Shown here piece by piece: positions 41,531 to 50,328 of a DNA stretch of 63,531 nucleotides. The translations under genes were made by a program, and so were the position numbers. Position 1 is the stretch's first letter; every line of letters begins with the position of its first letter. Under the pieces are notes generated by a model. That model was not told where the DNA came from. It searched no databases and worked only from the letters and a program-made list of their open reading frames with translations. Source of the stretch: an uncultured Lachnospiraceae bacterium (GTDB lineage: Bacteria > Bacillota > Clostridia > Lachnospirales > Lachnospiraceae); NCBI GenBank assembly GCA_910588865.1, contig CAJUSJ010000013.1:1-63531 (forward strand), read 5' to 3'.

Positions 41531-42834
41531 ATATCGCGTGGACAGCGGGGCTGATCATATTGGTGTCCCTTATGGCTATGCTTCTGGCGGGAATCCCCAT
41601 CGCCATCGCGCTGGCAGTGTCTTCCATCTGCGCCATCCTTCCGGTTCTGGAGCTGGAACCGGCCCTCCTCACAGGGGCACAGAGGATATTTTCCGGAATC
41701 TCCGTGTTCAACCTTATCGCCATACCCTTCTTTATCCTGGCGGGAAATATCATGAACCGGGGAGGCATCGCCATCCGGCTGATTCAGTTTGCCAAATTGT
41801 TTACAGGAAAGATTCCCGGTGCCCTGGCCCACACAAACATTGTGGCCAACATGCTTTTTGGGGCTATCTCCGGTTCCGGAACAGCGGCGGCGTCAGCCAT
41901 GGGAGCCATCATAGGGCCTGTGGAGGAGAAAGAGGGGTATGACAAAAATTTCTCCGCGGCAGTGAATATCGCCACAGCCCCCACAGGGCTTCTGATCCCG
42001 CCCAGCAACGTGATGATCACCTACGCGCTGGTCAGCGGGGGGACATCCATAGCGGCTCTGTTTATGGCCGGATATATACCGGGGATACTGTGGGGACTGG
42101 CCTGCATGGCGGTGGTGTTTTTTTATGCCAGGAAAAGGGGATACCGGAGCCAGGAGACCTTTACGGGAAAAGAGAGGATAAGGGTTTTCTGGCAGTCCAT
42201 CCCAAGCCTTCTGATGATCGTCATTGTTATCGGAGGGATCATCAAGGGCATCTTTACGGCAACAGAGGGCGCGGTGGCGGCGGTGGTGTACAGCCTGGTT
42301 CTGTCCCTGTTTTTTTACCGGTCTATCCGCTTTAAGGATCTGCCGAAAATTTTTATGGACAGCGCCCAGATGACAGGCATCATCATTTTCCTCATCGGAG
42401 TGTCCAGCATCATGTCCTGGGTCATGGCCTTTACGGGGCTTCCGGCTGCCATATCCAATGCCATGCTGGGGATCAGCAAAAATCCACTGATAATCCTGCT
42501 GATCATCAATATCCTGCTGCTGGTGGTGGGAACCTTCATGGACATGACTCCGGCCTGCCTGATTTTTACGCCCATCTTTTTGCCCATCTGTAAGGAACTG
42601 GGGATGAACTCCGTGCATTTCGGCATCATGATGATCTTTAATCTGTGCATCGGCACCATCACCCCTCCCGTGGGCACCACATTGTTTGTGGGTGTGAAGG
42701 TGGGAAATACCAGGCTTGAGGATGTCATCCAGCCCCTTTTGTATTACTTCGCGGCCATATTCGGGGTGCTGCTTTTAGTAACCTATATACCGGCCCTGTC
42801 CATGTGGCTGCCGGGGCTGCTGGGGTATGTATAG
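41527..42834 (+). CDS. dctM: TRAP transporter large permease (DctM)
   Basis: The channel subunit: 435 residues, about 12 membrane helices. Family blocks: GIPIAIALAVSSI near the start, FFILAGNIMNRGGIAIRLI, NMLFGAISGSGTAAASAMG, and IGTITPPVGTTLFVG near the end. ATG 41527 overlaps the dctQ stop; the open frame upstream is not coding. With DctP it likely imports a carboxylated sugar, fitting the heparinase-like gene that follows. Confidence 0.94.
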   Translation: MNIAWTAGLIILVSLMAMLLAGIPIAIALAVSSICAILPVLELEPALLTGAQRIFSGISVFNLIAIPFFILAGNIMNRGGIAIRLIQFAKLFTGKIPGALAHTNIVANMLFGAISGSGTAAASAMGAIIGPVEEKEGYDKNFSAAVNIATAPTGLLIPPSNVMITYALVSGGTSIAALFMAGYIPGILWGLACMAVVFFYARKRGYRSQETFTGKERIRVFWQSIPSLLMIVIVIGGIIKGIFTATEGAVAAVVYSLVLSLFFYRSIRFKDLPKIFMDSAQMTGIIIFLIGVSSIMSWVMAFTGLPAAISNAMLGISKNPLIILLIINILLLVVGTFMDMTPACLIFTPIFLPICKELGMNSVHFGIMMIFNLCIGTITPPVGTTLFVGVKVGNTRLEDVIQPLLYYFAAIFGVLLLVTYIPALSMWLPGLLGYV

Positions 42835-42875
42835 CGGCGGCGGTATTTTTGCTGCCGGGGCGCGAAAGGTTTAGA

Positions 42876-42923
42876 AAGACAGCTGTCAGTGAATCCTAAT
42901 GATTCGGGGCAGCTGTCTTTTTT
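42876..42923 (+). terminator. Terminator after the TRAP operon
   Basis: AAGACAGCTG pairs perfectly with CAGCTGTCTT, with inner GAATC/GATTC, followed by six T. Confidence 0.92.
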
Positions 42924-42940
42924 GATGTTTTGGAAAAGCG

Positions 42941-42969
42941 TTGAATAAAAGGCCGGGGTGGGGTACAAT
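42941..42969 (+). promoter_or_regulatory. Promoter for the heparinase-like gene
   Basis: TTGAAT (42941-42946), 17 bases, TACAAT (42964-42969), 151 bases before the ATG. Confidence 0.6.
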
Positions 42970-43120
42970 AAAGACATTCATGGGGAAAAGGAGGCCTACA
43001 GGATCCAGAAACCATAATGTAAAATATACATGAACCTCCTAAAAAAATCCATTTTCAGCTGTTTTGTCCAGAGCTATAATAAGCGGCAGGAACAAAAATC
43101 AGTCACGGAGGTATAGATAA

Positions 43121-44980
43121 ATGTTTAAAGAAATAGGAAAAACAGCGGTTCCCCAGTGGCTTTTTACCGTTTATCCCCCTGCTTGCTGCCGGGGGCCCTG
43201 GGAGAGCCTGCCAGATGAATATAAAGATATGCTCATCAGCGAGGGGGAGAGGCGGCTCGATTACCCATTCCCTTCAATCCTGGCCACAGACTTTATGGAG
43301 TTTGGACGGACAGGAAACCGCGGCCGCTACGAGGACAAGCTGTTTGCCAGGTTAACGGCCCTTGACGCCCTGGTGCTGGCAGAGTGTGTTCAGCATGAGG
43401 GCAGGTATCTGGATGCCATCATCAACGGGATCTTTCTGATCTGCGAGGAGACGGCCTGGCAGCTTCCGGCCCACAACACCTACATCCGGGACGCGCCTCA
43501 GCTTCTGCTTCCCGATGTGACAAGGCCCATTGTGGACTTGTTCGCGGCAGAGGCGGGGGCCGTGGTGGCTGTGGCGGAGTATCTTCTGAGGGAAGAATTG
43601 GGGAAGGTGAGCCCGGCTATATCCATACTGGTGGACCACAACCTTGAGACCCGGATCTTTACTCCTTACTTAAAAGAGCATTTCTGGTGGATGGGGGATG
43701 GGCGCTCCCACATGAATAACTGGACCTCATGGTGCACCCAGAATGTGCTGATCGCGGCATTTACAAGACCTGCTCTTCCTGTGGAAATCCAGAAGGCAAT
43801 GGTGGAAAAAGCCTGCAAGAGTCTGGACTATTTTCTTGACGAGTACGGGGAGGATGGGTGCTGTGACGAGGGGGCCCAGTATTACCGCCACGCGGGCCTA
43901 ACCCTGTTCAATGCCATGGAGGTTCTGAACCAGGTGTGCGGCGGGGCCTTCGGGGGACTGTACAGGGAGCCTAAGATCCGCAATATAGCGTCCTATATCA
44001 GGAAGGTCCACGGGGCGGGGCCATATTATGTGAACTTCGCAGACTGTTCCCCGGTGGCCGGGGCCTGCGGAGTCAGGGAATATCTGTTTGGAAAACAGGT
44101 GGGCGATGAGGATCTTATGGGATTCGCGGCCAGGGATTACCAGGCAAAGACCCTAAAAGAGCAGATCGATTGTCAGGAGCATAATCTGCTGTACAGGGTC
44201 CAGTCAGCGTTTTGTCACAGGGAGATGATGGAATACAGGCCTGTGGACCATAGGCTTCCTCCTGACTGTTATTTTCCCAGCACAGGGCTTTTTATCGCCA
44301 GGGATAAGCGGTTCTGTGTGGCGGTGAAGGCGGGAGACAACAATGACAGCCACAACCACAATGATGTGGGCAGCTTTACCATCTACCGGGACGCAAAGCC
44401 CATGTTCATCGATGTTGGGGTGGAGAGTTACACCAAAAAGACATTTTCACCACAGAGATATGAGATCTGGACCATGCAGTCCCGGTATCACAATCTTCCC
44501 ACATTCGGGGAAGAGGCCCAGAGAGACGGCGAGGAATTTGCCGCCTCCGGGGTGGAATATGAGCTGGGGGAAGAAATGTCGCGGATTTCCATGGACCTGG
44601 CAGGAGCTTACCCGGAAAAGTGCGTGGAATCTTATGTGAGACATGTATGCCTGGAGAAGGGAAAGCGGGTCTGTGTTACGGATACCTGTGCGGGAAACCG
44701 GGAGCAGGCGGTGCTGTCCCTGATGACTTATGAGAAACCTGGGCTTAAGTGGATAGATGAGAGGACGATTTCCCAAAAGTATGGCTTAAACTCCCCGGTC
44801 TGCTGTATGGATCTGGGGCCGGCGGGCTGCTGCTTTATAGAGGGGGCGGCCAGGGCTGAGACGGAGGAGATCCCCATAACCGATCCAAGGCTCAGGACAG
44901 CGTGGGATCACAACATTTTCCGGACCCTGGTGACTTTTGGGGAAAACAGGCTCAGGCTTGTGATCCCGGAAGACTGCTGA
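43121..44980 (+). CDS. Heparinase II/III-family protein (polysaccharide lyase-like)
   Basis: A 619-residue protein without a signal peptide, so probably acting on imported oligosaccharides. The N-terminal half (~residues 60-340) is an (alpha/alpha) toroid with NWTSWCTQNVLIA and DEGAQYYRHAGLTLFNAMEVL; the C-terminal beta domain starts with the heparinase II/III signature KAGDNNDSHNHNDVGSF (~405-421). The likely catalytic Tyr and His are in YYRHAG and the HNHND region. It follows the TRAP transporter, which often carries unsaturated uronate products. Substrate unproven. Confidence 0.88.
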   Translation: MFKEIGKTAVPQWLFTVYPPACCRGPWESLPDEYKDMLISEGERRLDYPFPSILATDFMEFGRTGNRGRYEDKLFARLTALDALVLAECVQHEGRYLDAIINGIFLICEETAWQLPAHNTYIRDAPQLLLPDVTRPIVDLFAAEAGAVVAVAEYLLREELGKVSPAISILVDHNLETRIFTPYLKEHFWWMGDGRSHMNNWTSWCTQNVLIAAFTRPALPVEIQKAMVEKACKSLDYFLDEYGEDGCCDEGAQYYRHAGLTLFNAMEVLNQVCGGAFGGLYREPKIRNIASYIRKVHGAGPYYVNFADCSPVAGACGVREYLFGKQVGDEDLMGFAARDYQAKTLKEQIDCQEHNLLYRVQSAFCHREMMEYRPVDHRLPPDCYFPSTGLFIARDKRFCVAVKAGDNNDSHNHNDVGSFTIYRDAKPMFIDVGVESYTKKTFSPQRYEIWTMQSRYHNLPTFGEEAQRDGEEFAASGVEYELGEEMSRISMDLAGAYPEKCVESYVRHVCLEKGKRVCVTDTCAGNREQAVLSLMTYEKPGLKWIDERTISQKYGLNSPVCCMDLGPAGCCFIEGAARAETEEIPITDPRLRTAWDHNIFRTLVTFGENRLRLVIPEDC

Positions 44981-44991
44981 CAGGGAGCCCG

Positions 44992-45078
44992 GAATCAAGC
45001 AGGGGAGGCCCTTCCCCCTATTCGCCGTGCGGGGAGGGACCGCTTTAGCGGCCATATTCCTCTCCGTCTTGTGTACAC
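44992..45078 (-). repeat. Dispersed terminator-linked repeat, copy D
   Basis: Reading leftward: GTGTACACAAGACGGAGAGG, GGCCGCT/AGCGGTC hairpin, CGCACGGCGAATAGGGGG and CTTGATTCC. The most diverged copy, but the order of parts is the same. It begins right after the terminator of the response-regulator gene. Confidence 0.8.
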
Positions 45079-45115
45079 AAAAAAGGCGGAGGAATCACCT
45101 TAAGATTCCTCCGTC
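45079..45115 (-). terminator. Terminator overlapping the end of the AraC-type regulator gene
   Basis: Leftward GACGGAGGAATC pairs with GATTCCTCCGCC (one mismatch), followed by six T. The left arm includes the last codons and the stop. Confidence 0.9.
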
Positions 45116-46704
45116 TTTTGCTGTACAAACTCCCTGGGCGATAGGCCCACCACTTTCTTAAATACCTTGCTGAAATAAAAAGCGCTTTCAAACCCCAGCC
45201 TGTCCGCGACCTCGTACACCTTCAGATCCTGGTCCAGCAGCATGGCCTTGGCTTTGGTCACCTTGATCTGGGTGACATACTCGGAAAAGCCGATATTGCA
45301 GGTCTTTTTGAACAGCGCGCTCAGGTAGTTGGGGCTTAAGCCGAAGATCGCGGCCACCTCGTTGAGGGTCAGCCTCTCCTCAATGTGGTTCTGGATATAT
45401 TTCTGGACACTGGTCACCACATGTTCCTTGTAGGTGACCCGCTTGGACTTCAAGGTTTCGCACAGGCCGTCCCGCAGCCTTGTCATCCACTCGGTCACTT
45501 GTTCCACATTGCCCATGCGGTAGATGGAACGGTAGCCGTCGGAATCGTCGGAGAAGATCTCGCTGATGGTATCCTCGCCGTTGGGCAGCAGGGACAGAGA
45601 CAGGTAAAGAATGTTGCAGGCCCCGTCAATGGCCTGGAGATAGCGGAGAGGATTCTGGGAAAACAGGTCAAGGATCTGGGTCAGGGTGTCGTAAAGGATG
45701 GAGGAGTCGAATTCCTCGAAGGCCTGGGTCAGATCATTTTTAAACAAGGTGATGTTGAAGGAGTTTTTGATGGCCTCCGGCCTCACCTGGTTGTAGTCCC
45801 GGTAAGGATCCTGGGTGGTGGCGGAGGTGAAAGCGATCCTGGCATCCTGGTAGGAATCGCTGATCTTTAAAGGGGCATCCACCACAGACCCGATGCCTAC
45901 CGTAAGGCGGACATTAAAATAGTTGTGGACCATGGTGCCCGCGTTGTCCAGGGCCTTCAGCATCTTCTGCCTCTCCTCCTCGTCAATGGAAGGGAACTGG
46001 AAGATTACGGAAAAATGCTTTATGTCCAGGGAGATCACATGGCACGGAAGATAGCGGTTCAAGATGTCCCGGACCATCTGCAGGGTGCTGGTGTAGAGAT
46101 TCATCAGCTGTTCGCGGGTCATTTCCCGGCCCACGTCCTCAAGGATCTCGCAGTGGGCTGCCGCGTAATACTTGTGGTCAAAGTTTAAGTTTAGATCCTT
46201 TGTCTGGAGCAGGAACTGCTCTTCATTGTCAAAAAGGTTGTGGAGAAGCCGGAGGAAGAACTTGTCCATATAGGTCTGCAAAAGAGGCCGTCCGGCAGTA
46301 CGTATGGCCTCGGTGGCTTTCAGGTCCTTCAGCCGTTTTAACGCGGTTTCAATGGAGGCGGCCAGAGACTCCTTGTCCAGCTCCATCTTGATCAGATAGT
46401 CCACCACCTCATAGGACAGGGCCTGTCTGGCCAGTTCAAATTCCTCGTAGCTGGTGAGGATGATGAACAGGGGAATCCGTCCGTAGGTATCCCGGCAGGT
46501 CTTGGCCAGTTCTAAGCCGTTCATAATGGGCATGCGGATGTCAGCGATGACGATCTCCGGCGAGTACTCCTCAATCATTTTCAGAGCCGCGGCCCCGTTC
46601 ATGGCGGTTCCGCAGACCTCGATGCCGTAATCAGCCCAGTTCAGCATGGACTTGACGCCGATCTGAACCAGGGGTTCATCGTCAACGATCAGTAACTTTA
46701 TCAT
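45100..46704 (-). CDS. YesN-type response regulator with AraC DNA-binding domain
   Basis: A 534-residue regulator. The receiver domain (residues ~1-120) has DDEP (D8-D9), phosphoacceptor in IVIADIRMPIMNG (~D55) and a conserved lysine in VDYLIKMELD. A long middle region is of the type found in YesN proteins. The last ~100 residues are an AraC HTH pair (EVAAIFGLSPNYLSALFKK; YEVADRLGFESAFYFSKVFKK). It overlaps the sensor-kinase gene by four bases. The likely target is the divergent sugar ABC operon. Confidence 0.95.
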   Translation of the reverse strand: MIKLLIVDDEPLVQIGVKSMLNWADYGIEVCGTAMNGAAALKMIEEYSPEIVIADIRMPIMNGLELAKTCRDTYGRIPLFIILTSYEEFELARQALSYEVVDYLIKMELDKESLAASIETALKRLKDLKATEAIRTAGRPLLQTYMDKFFLRLLHNLFDNEEQFLLQTKDLNLNFDHKYYAAAHCEILEDVGREMTREQLMNLYTSTLQMVRDILNRYLPCHVISLDIKHFSVIFQFPSIDEEERQKMLKALDNAGTMVHNYFNVRLTVGIGSVVDAPLKISDSYQDARIAFTSATTQDPYRDYNQVRPEAIKNSFNITLFKNDLTQAFEEFDSSILYDTLTQILDLFSQNPLRYLQAIDGACNILYLSLSLLPNGEDTISEIFSDDSDGYRSIYRMGNVEQVTEWMTRLRDGLCETLKSKRVTYKEHVVTSVQKYIQNHIEERLTLNEVAAIFGLSPNYLSALFKKTCNIGFSEYVTQIKVTKAKAMLLDQDLKVYEVADRLGFESAFYFSKVFKKVVGLSPREFVQQKTEES

Positions 46705-48566
46705 AGTGTATCCTTTCCTTCCTGAATGATACAGGGAATCAAAATGGTCATGGTGGTGTAGACGCCGGGTTCGCTGGTAATGGTGATCCCGTAAGGGGGA
46801 CCATAATCATACAGGATCCTCTGGTTCACATTGGCGATGCCCACCTGCCGGAAGAAGTCGGTACTTTTCTTTGAGGGAGACTGGTGGAGGACCTTCTGAA
46901 TCATCTCCTGGCTCATTCCCACCCCGTTGTCTGTGATGGAGATCCTCACATCCTCTCGCCCCTGATCAGCAAGAGAAACCGCCTCCACCAGAATCTTTCC
47001 CGCGGCTCCCTTAGGTTCAATGCCGTGGAACAGGGCGTTTTCCACGATAGGCTGCAGGGAGAAACGGTGGATCATGCAGCCGTACAGCTCCTCGGACCGG
47101 ATCCGGTATTCAATGGAGATACTGCCTCCGTAGCGGTACTGCTGGATCAGAAAATAGTCTTTCACCAGTTCCAGCTCTTCCCGGAGGGTGATCATGGCAG
47201 CGGCTCCCTTGGCCACCCGCTTTAAGAGCCTGGCCAGGGCAGTGGTCATCTCCGCGATGCCGGAGGAGCCCTGGATGGTGGCCATCCATTTGATTGAGTT
47301 TAAGGTATTGTACAGAAAATGGGGATTGATCTGGCTCTGGAGAATCTGATATTCCAAATCTTTTTTTTGCTTCTCGTCGTCAATCCTTTTTTCCATCAGG
47401 CTTACCACATTGAGGGACAGGGTGTTAATGCCTTTTCCGATATCTCCCAGCTCATGGTCCCACTCAATGGAGTCGTCTCTGGAAAAGTCCCCCTGGGCGA
47501 TCTCACTGATCTTTTTCTGGATCCTGGCCACAGGCTGGTTGATGGTGCGGTTCAGGGAAAAGACCATAAAAAGTCCCAGCGACAAGATCACGGTGCAGAT
47601 GGCGGCGATGAGAAGAAGGTACACGGCCCTCTGCTGTTCGATCTGCTGTCTTGAGAGGATCTGGTGGATGTACCAGCCCTTCTGGCCGAGAGAGCGGGTG
47701 ATCAGTGTCTCAGAGGACCCGTCAGCCATGCGGACCTTTTCCACAAGAGTTCCCGGGCTCACCCCCTCAACCTGTTCCCCGGACACCACCGTAAATCCAT
47801 TCGGCATCTCCTGGAACGAAGAACCCTGTATGAGATACAGGTTGTCTCCTAAAGTGAGATAGAGCTGGCTGTCCGCCGGAAGAGGGAAGGACTTTAGGTG
47901 GTCCGTGATCACGCTGGCGGAGATGGACAGGTAGACCCAACCGATCACATCATTGCCGTAGCTGCCGTTGACAGGGCGTATGACCGGGATGATGGGGATG
48001 TCCTGGAAGTTCTGATAAAAGGGGTCATTGACAATTCCGGCCCACAGAAGCTCAGGGCTGTCCATGAGAGGGGAAAAATACTCCCAGCCAGGGAGAGAAT
48101 CTGCTTTATAGGCAGAGGTATCACCGGAGGTGTTCATGATCTGGAGAAAATTGGTAGTGGTGTTGTTGGACACGATGAGCCTGGTGATATAGCGGGAAGG
48201 CGCGGTGTTGCGGTACTCTTCCCGAAGGCGGTCGTAAGCGCGGATGGCAATGCTGCGGAGCCCCTTGTCATTTTTCGAGGCCACAGCCAGGGGATCCTTG
48301 TCGTGAAAGGTCTCCAGGTATCCGATGATATCACTGTTGGAGGAACACCATCGGGTAAAATATACGAGCTCCTTCATATCGGAGGACACATTGTTGGCCA
48401 CAAGCTGCAGATTGAATTCCACGGACTGGATCTGGTTTTGTCTTAACAGAGTCTGAAATACAAAAAAACAGACTCCCACTGTGATCAGGGTGATGAGGAA
48501 GGTGGTGCCAATGGTGATGGAGATGATCTTTCCTTTGATGGTTTTTCCAAAAGAGTGAGGATTCAT
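46701..48566 (-). CDS. YesM-type sensor histidine kinase
   Basis: A membrane kinase of ~621 residues: helix 1 (~residues 15-37), a large outer dCache-like sensing region, helix 2 (~315-340), HAMP (~345-395; NQPVARIQKKISEIAQGDFS), His_kinase domain with LQSQINPHFLYNTLNSIKW (phospho-His) and a HATPase domain with ENALFHG, ITDNGVGM and GIANVNQR. ATG 48566 (MNPHSFGK) is chosen; the frame is open 78 bases more, but no better ribosome site is there. Partners: the YesN gene and the ABC importer. It senses an extracellular sugar directly or through a binding protein. Confidence 0.93.
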   Translation of the reverse strand: MNPHSFGKTIKGKIISITIGTTFLITLITVGVCFFVFQTLLRQNQIQSVEFNLQLVANNVSSDMKELVYFTRWCSSNSDIIGYLETFHDKDPLAVASKNDKGLRSIAIRAYDRLREEYRNTAPSRYITRLIVSNNTTTNFLQIMNTSGDTSAYKADSLPGWEYFSPLMDSPELLWAGIVNDPFYQNFQDIPIIPVIRPVNGSYGNDVIGWVYLSISASVITDHLKSFPLPADSQLYLTLGDNLYLIQGSSFQEMPNGFTVVSGEQVEGVSPGTLVEKVRMADGSSETLITRSLGQKGWYIHQILSRQQIEQQRAVYLLLIAAICTVILSLGLFMVFSLNRTINQPVARIQKKISEIAQGDFSRDDSIEWDHELGDIGKGINTLSLNVVSLMEKRIDDEKQKKDLEYQILQSQINPHFLYNTLNSIKWMATIQGSSGIAEMTTALARLLKRVAKGAAAMITLREELELVKDYFLIQQYRYGGSISIEYRIRSEELYGCMIHRFSLQPIVENALFHGIEPKGAAGKILVEAVSLADQGREDVRISITDNGVGMSQEMIQKVLHQSPSKKSTDFFRQVGIANVNQRILYDYGPPYGITITSEPGVYTTMTILIPCIIQEGKDTL

Positions 48567-48766
48567 AACAATACCTGTTTCTGTAATTTTTGGGGTTTTC
48601 ATAAGTATGATATATATTTTAGAAAAAGTCAACAAAAACCACAAAATAAGATTCTCAGGTTAGTGCCTTTTGTATACAACCATAAAAAATTACCTAAACT
48701 GAGTAAAAAATTCCATGGAAATAAAAAAACAGGTATTTTAGATAGAAATAGTGAAGTTTTTGTGGA

Positions 48767-48813
48767 GATTATTCCATTCTTAAGAGAAGAAAAATCAAGT
48801 ATACTGTTCCTAT
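48767..48813 (+). promoter_or_regulatory. Promoter module of the sugar ABC operon (shared with glgA)
   Basis: GATTATTC (48767-48774), TTCTTA (48777-48782), 17 bases, TATACT (48800-48805) continuing GTTCCTAT. From the -35 box on, 29 of 37 positions match the glgA block. Confidence 0.65.
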
Positions 48814-48857
48814 AGCAAAAAGCTATTAACAAAGCAGTGTAAAGAGGAGGAAAAAAC

Positions 48858-50240
48858 ATGAAAAAAAGATTACTTGGACTGACGCTGGCATGCGGTATGG
48901 CAGCCATGAGTCTGGCTGGCTGTGGGGGAAGCTCATCAGGAGACACCACCACCGCGGCGGATACAGGCACCACAGCGGCACCGGCGGAGGCCGGGAGCAC
49001 AGAGGGAACTACCGCGGCGGCTGAGCAGGCGGCACCGGCAGAAGGTGATACGGTCTTAAAGTGGGCGGTGTGGGATGTATCCTCTACCGTATATTATCAG
49101 CCATTGATCGACGCGTTCCAGGCAGCTAACCCGGGAGTGAAGATTGAGATGGTAGACCTTGGCTCCGCGGACTATCAGACGGTTCTGGCCACAGAGCTGA
49201 CAGGAAGCGGCTCTGATTTTGATATTGCCACCATCAAAGACGTGCCCGGCTACACCACCCTGGTGAACAAGGGCGTGCTGGAAGCGCTGGATGACTATAT
49301 CGCGAAAGACGGTGTGGATCTGTCCCAGTACGGCGGCATCACCGACCAGGTGACCGTGGATGGAAAACTGTATGAACTGCCGTTCAGAAGTGATTTCTGG
49401 GTAATGTTCTATAATAAAGATGTATTTGACAACGCGGGTGTTGACTACCCCACAAATGATATGACCTTTGAGCAGTATGACGCCCTGGCAAGAAGCGTTA
49501 CCAATGACACTCCCGGACAGGAAGTGTACGGCGCTCACTATCACACCTGGAGATCCGCTGTTCAGCTGTTCGGTATCCTGGATGGCAAGAACTCCATCGT
49601 GGACGGAAACTATGAGTTCCTGAAGCCATACTATGAGATGATTCTGGCTCAGCAGGAGGACGGCGTGTGCCAGGACTACGCGACCCTTAAGACTTCCAGC
49701 TTACATTACTCCGGCGCGTTTGCCCAGGGCAATGTGGCTATGATGAACATGGGTTCCTGGTTTATCCCCACACTGATCGAGAAGATCAAGACCGGCGAGT
49801 ATGGTTCCGAAGTAGCCAACTGGGGACTTGTAAAATATCCTCACGCGGAAGGCGTAGAGCCAGGCTCCACTCTGGCGACCATCACCTGTCTGTCCATCCC
49901 CACCTCAGCTCCCCACAAGGATCTGGCATGGGAGTTTGTAAAGTTTGTCTGTGGATCTGAAGGCGCGGAGGTAGTGGCGCAGACCGGTACCATTCCGGCT
50001 ATCACAAACGACGCGGTTATCGAAGCCATCTCCGGCATGGAAGGCTTCCCGGGAGACGACGCCAGCGCGGAGGCTTTAAGGACAGCCAACACTTACCTGG
50101 AGATGCCGGTTCACGCGAAGAGCTCTGAGATCGAGACCATCCTCAATGAGGGCCATGACAACATCATGACCGAGGGCAGCACTATTGACGAGGGAATCGC
50201 CGAGATGACAGACGGCGTACAGGCAATCCTGGCAAACTAA
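48858..50240 (+). CDS. Extracellular sugar-binding lipoprotein (ABC family 1)
   Basis: A 460-residue solute-binding protein. Signal peptide with lipobox SLAGC (Cys22), then a ~40-residue Thr/Ala/Glu linker, then a family-1 binding fold (LKWAVWDVSS, VLATELTGSGSDFDIATIKD, LYELPFRSDFWVMFYNKDVFDNAG, NVAMMNMGSWFIPTL). It delivers an oligosaccharide to the permeases downstream. AGAGGAGG precedes the ATG. A stable hairpin between it and the first permease gene may keep its message more abundant. Confidence 0.95.
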   Translation: MKKRLLGLTLACGMAAMSLAGCGGSSSGDTTTAADTGTTAAPAEAGSTEGTTAAAEQAAPAEGDTVLKWAVWDVSSTVYYQPLIDAFQAANPGVKIEMVDLGSADYQTVLATELTGSGSDFDIATIKDVPGYTTLVNKGVLEALDDYIAKDGVDLSQYGGITDQVTVDGKLYELPFRSDFWVMFYNKDVFDNAGVDYPTNDMTFEQYDALARSVTNDTPGQEVYGAHYHTWRSAVQLFGILDGKNSIVDGNYEFLKPYYEMILAQQEDGVCQDYATLKTSSLHYSGAFAQGNVAMMNMGSWFIPTLIEKIKTGEYGSEVANWGLVKYPHAEGVEPGSTLATITCLSIPTSAPHKDLAWEFVKFVCGSEGAEVVAQTGTIPAITNDAVIEAISGMEGFPGDDASAEALRTANTYLEMPVHAKSSEIETILNEGHDNIMTEGSTIDEGIAEMTDGVQAILAN

Positions 50241-50273
50241 TGTTTCCTATAAAATCAAACAGCGGACACAACA

Positions 50274-50305
50274 CGGACGGGCCAGTTATTTGACCCGTCC
50301 GATTT
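50274..50305 (+). terminator. Intra-operon hairpin after the binding-protein gene
   Basis: CGGACGGG pairs perfectly with CCCGTCCG, followed by ATTTT. It is likely a partial terminator or a message-stabilising stem. Confidence 0.6.
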
Positions 50306-50328
50306 TAAGAAAAGAAGAGGAGGAAAAT

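Noticed and set aside
42930..42950. Catabolite-repression (cre) site before the heparinase-like gene
   Set aside because: The sequence TGGAAAAGCGTTGA lacks the central CG at the needed position.
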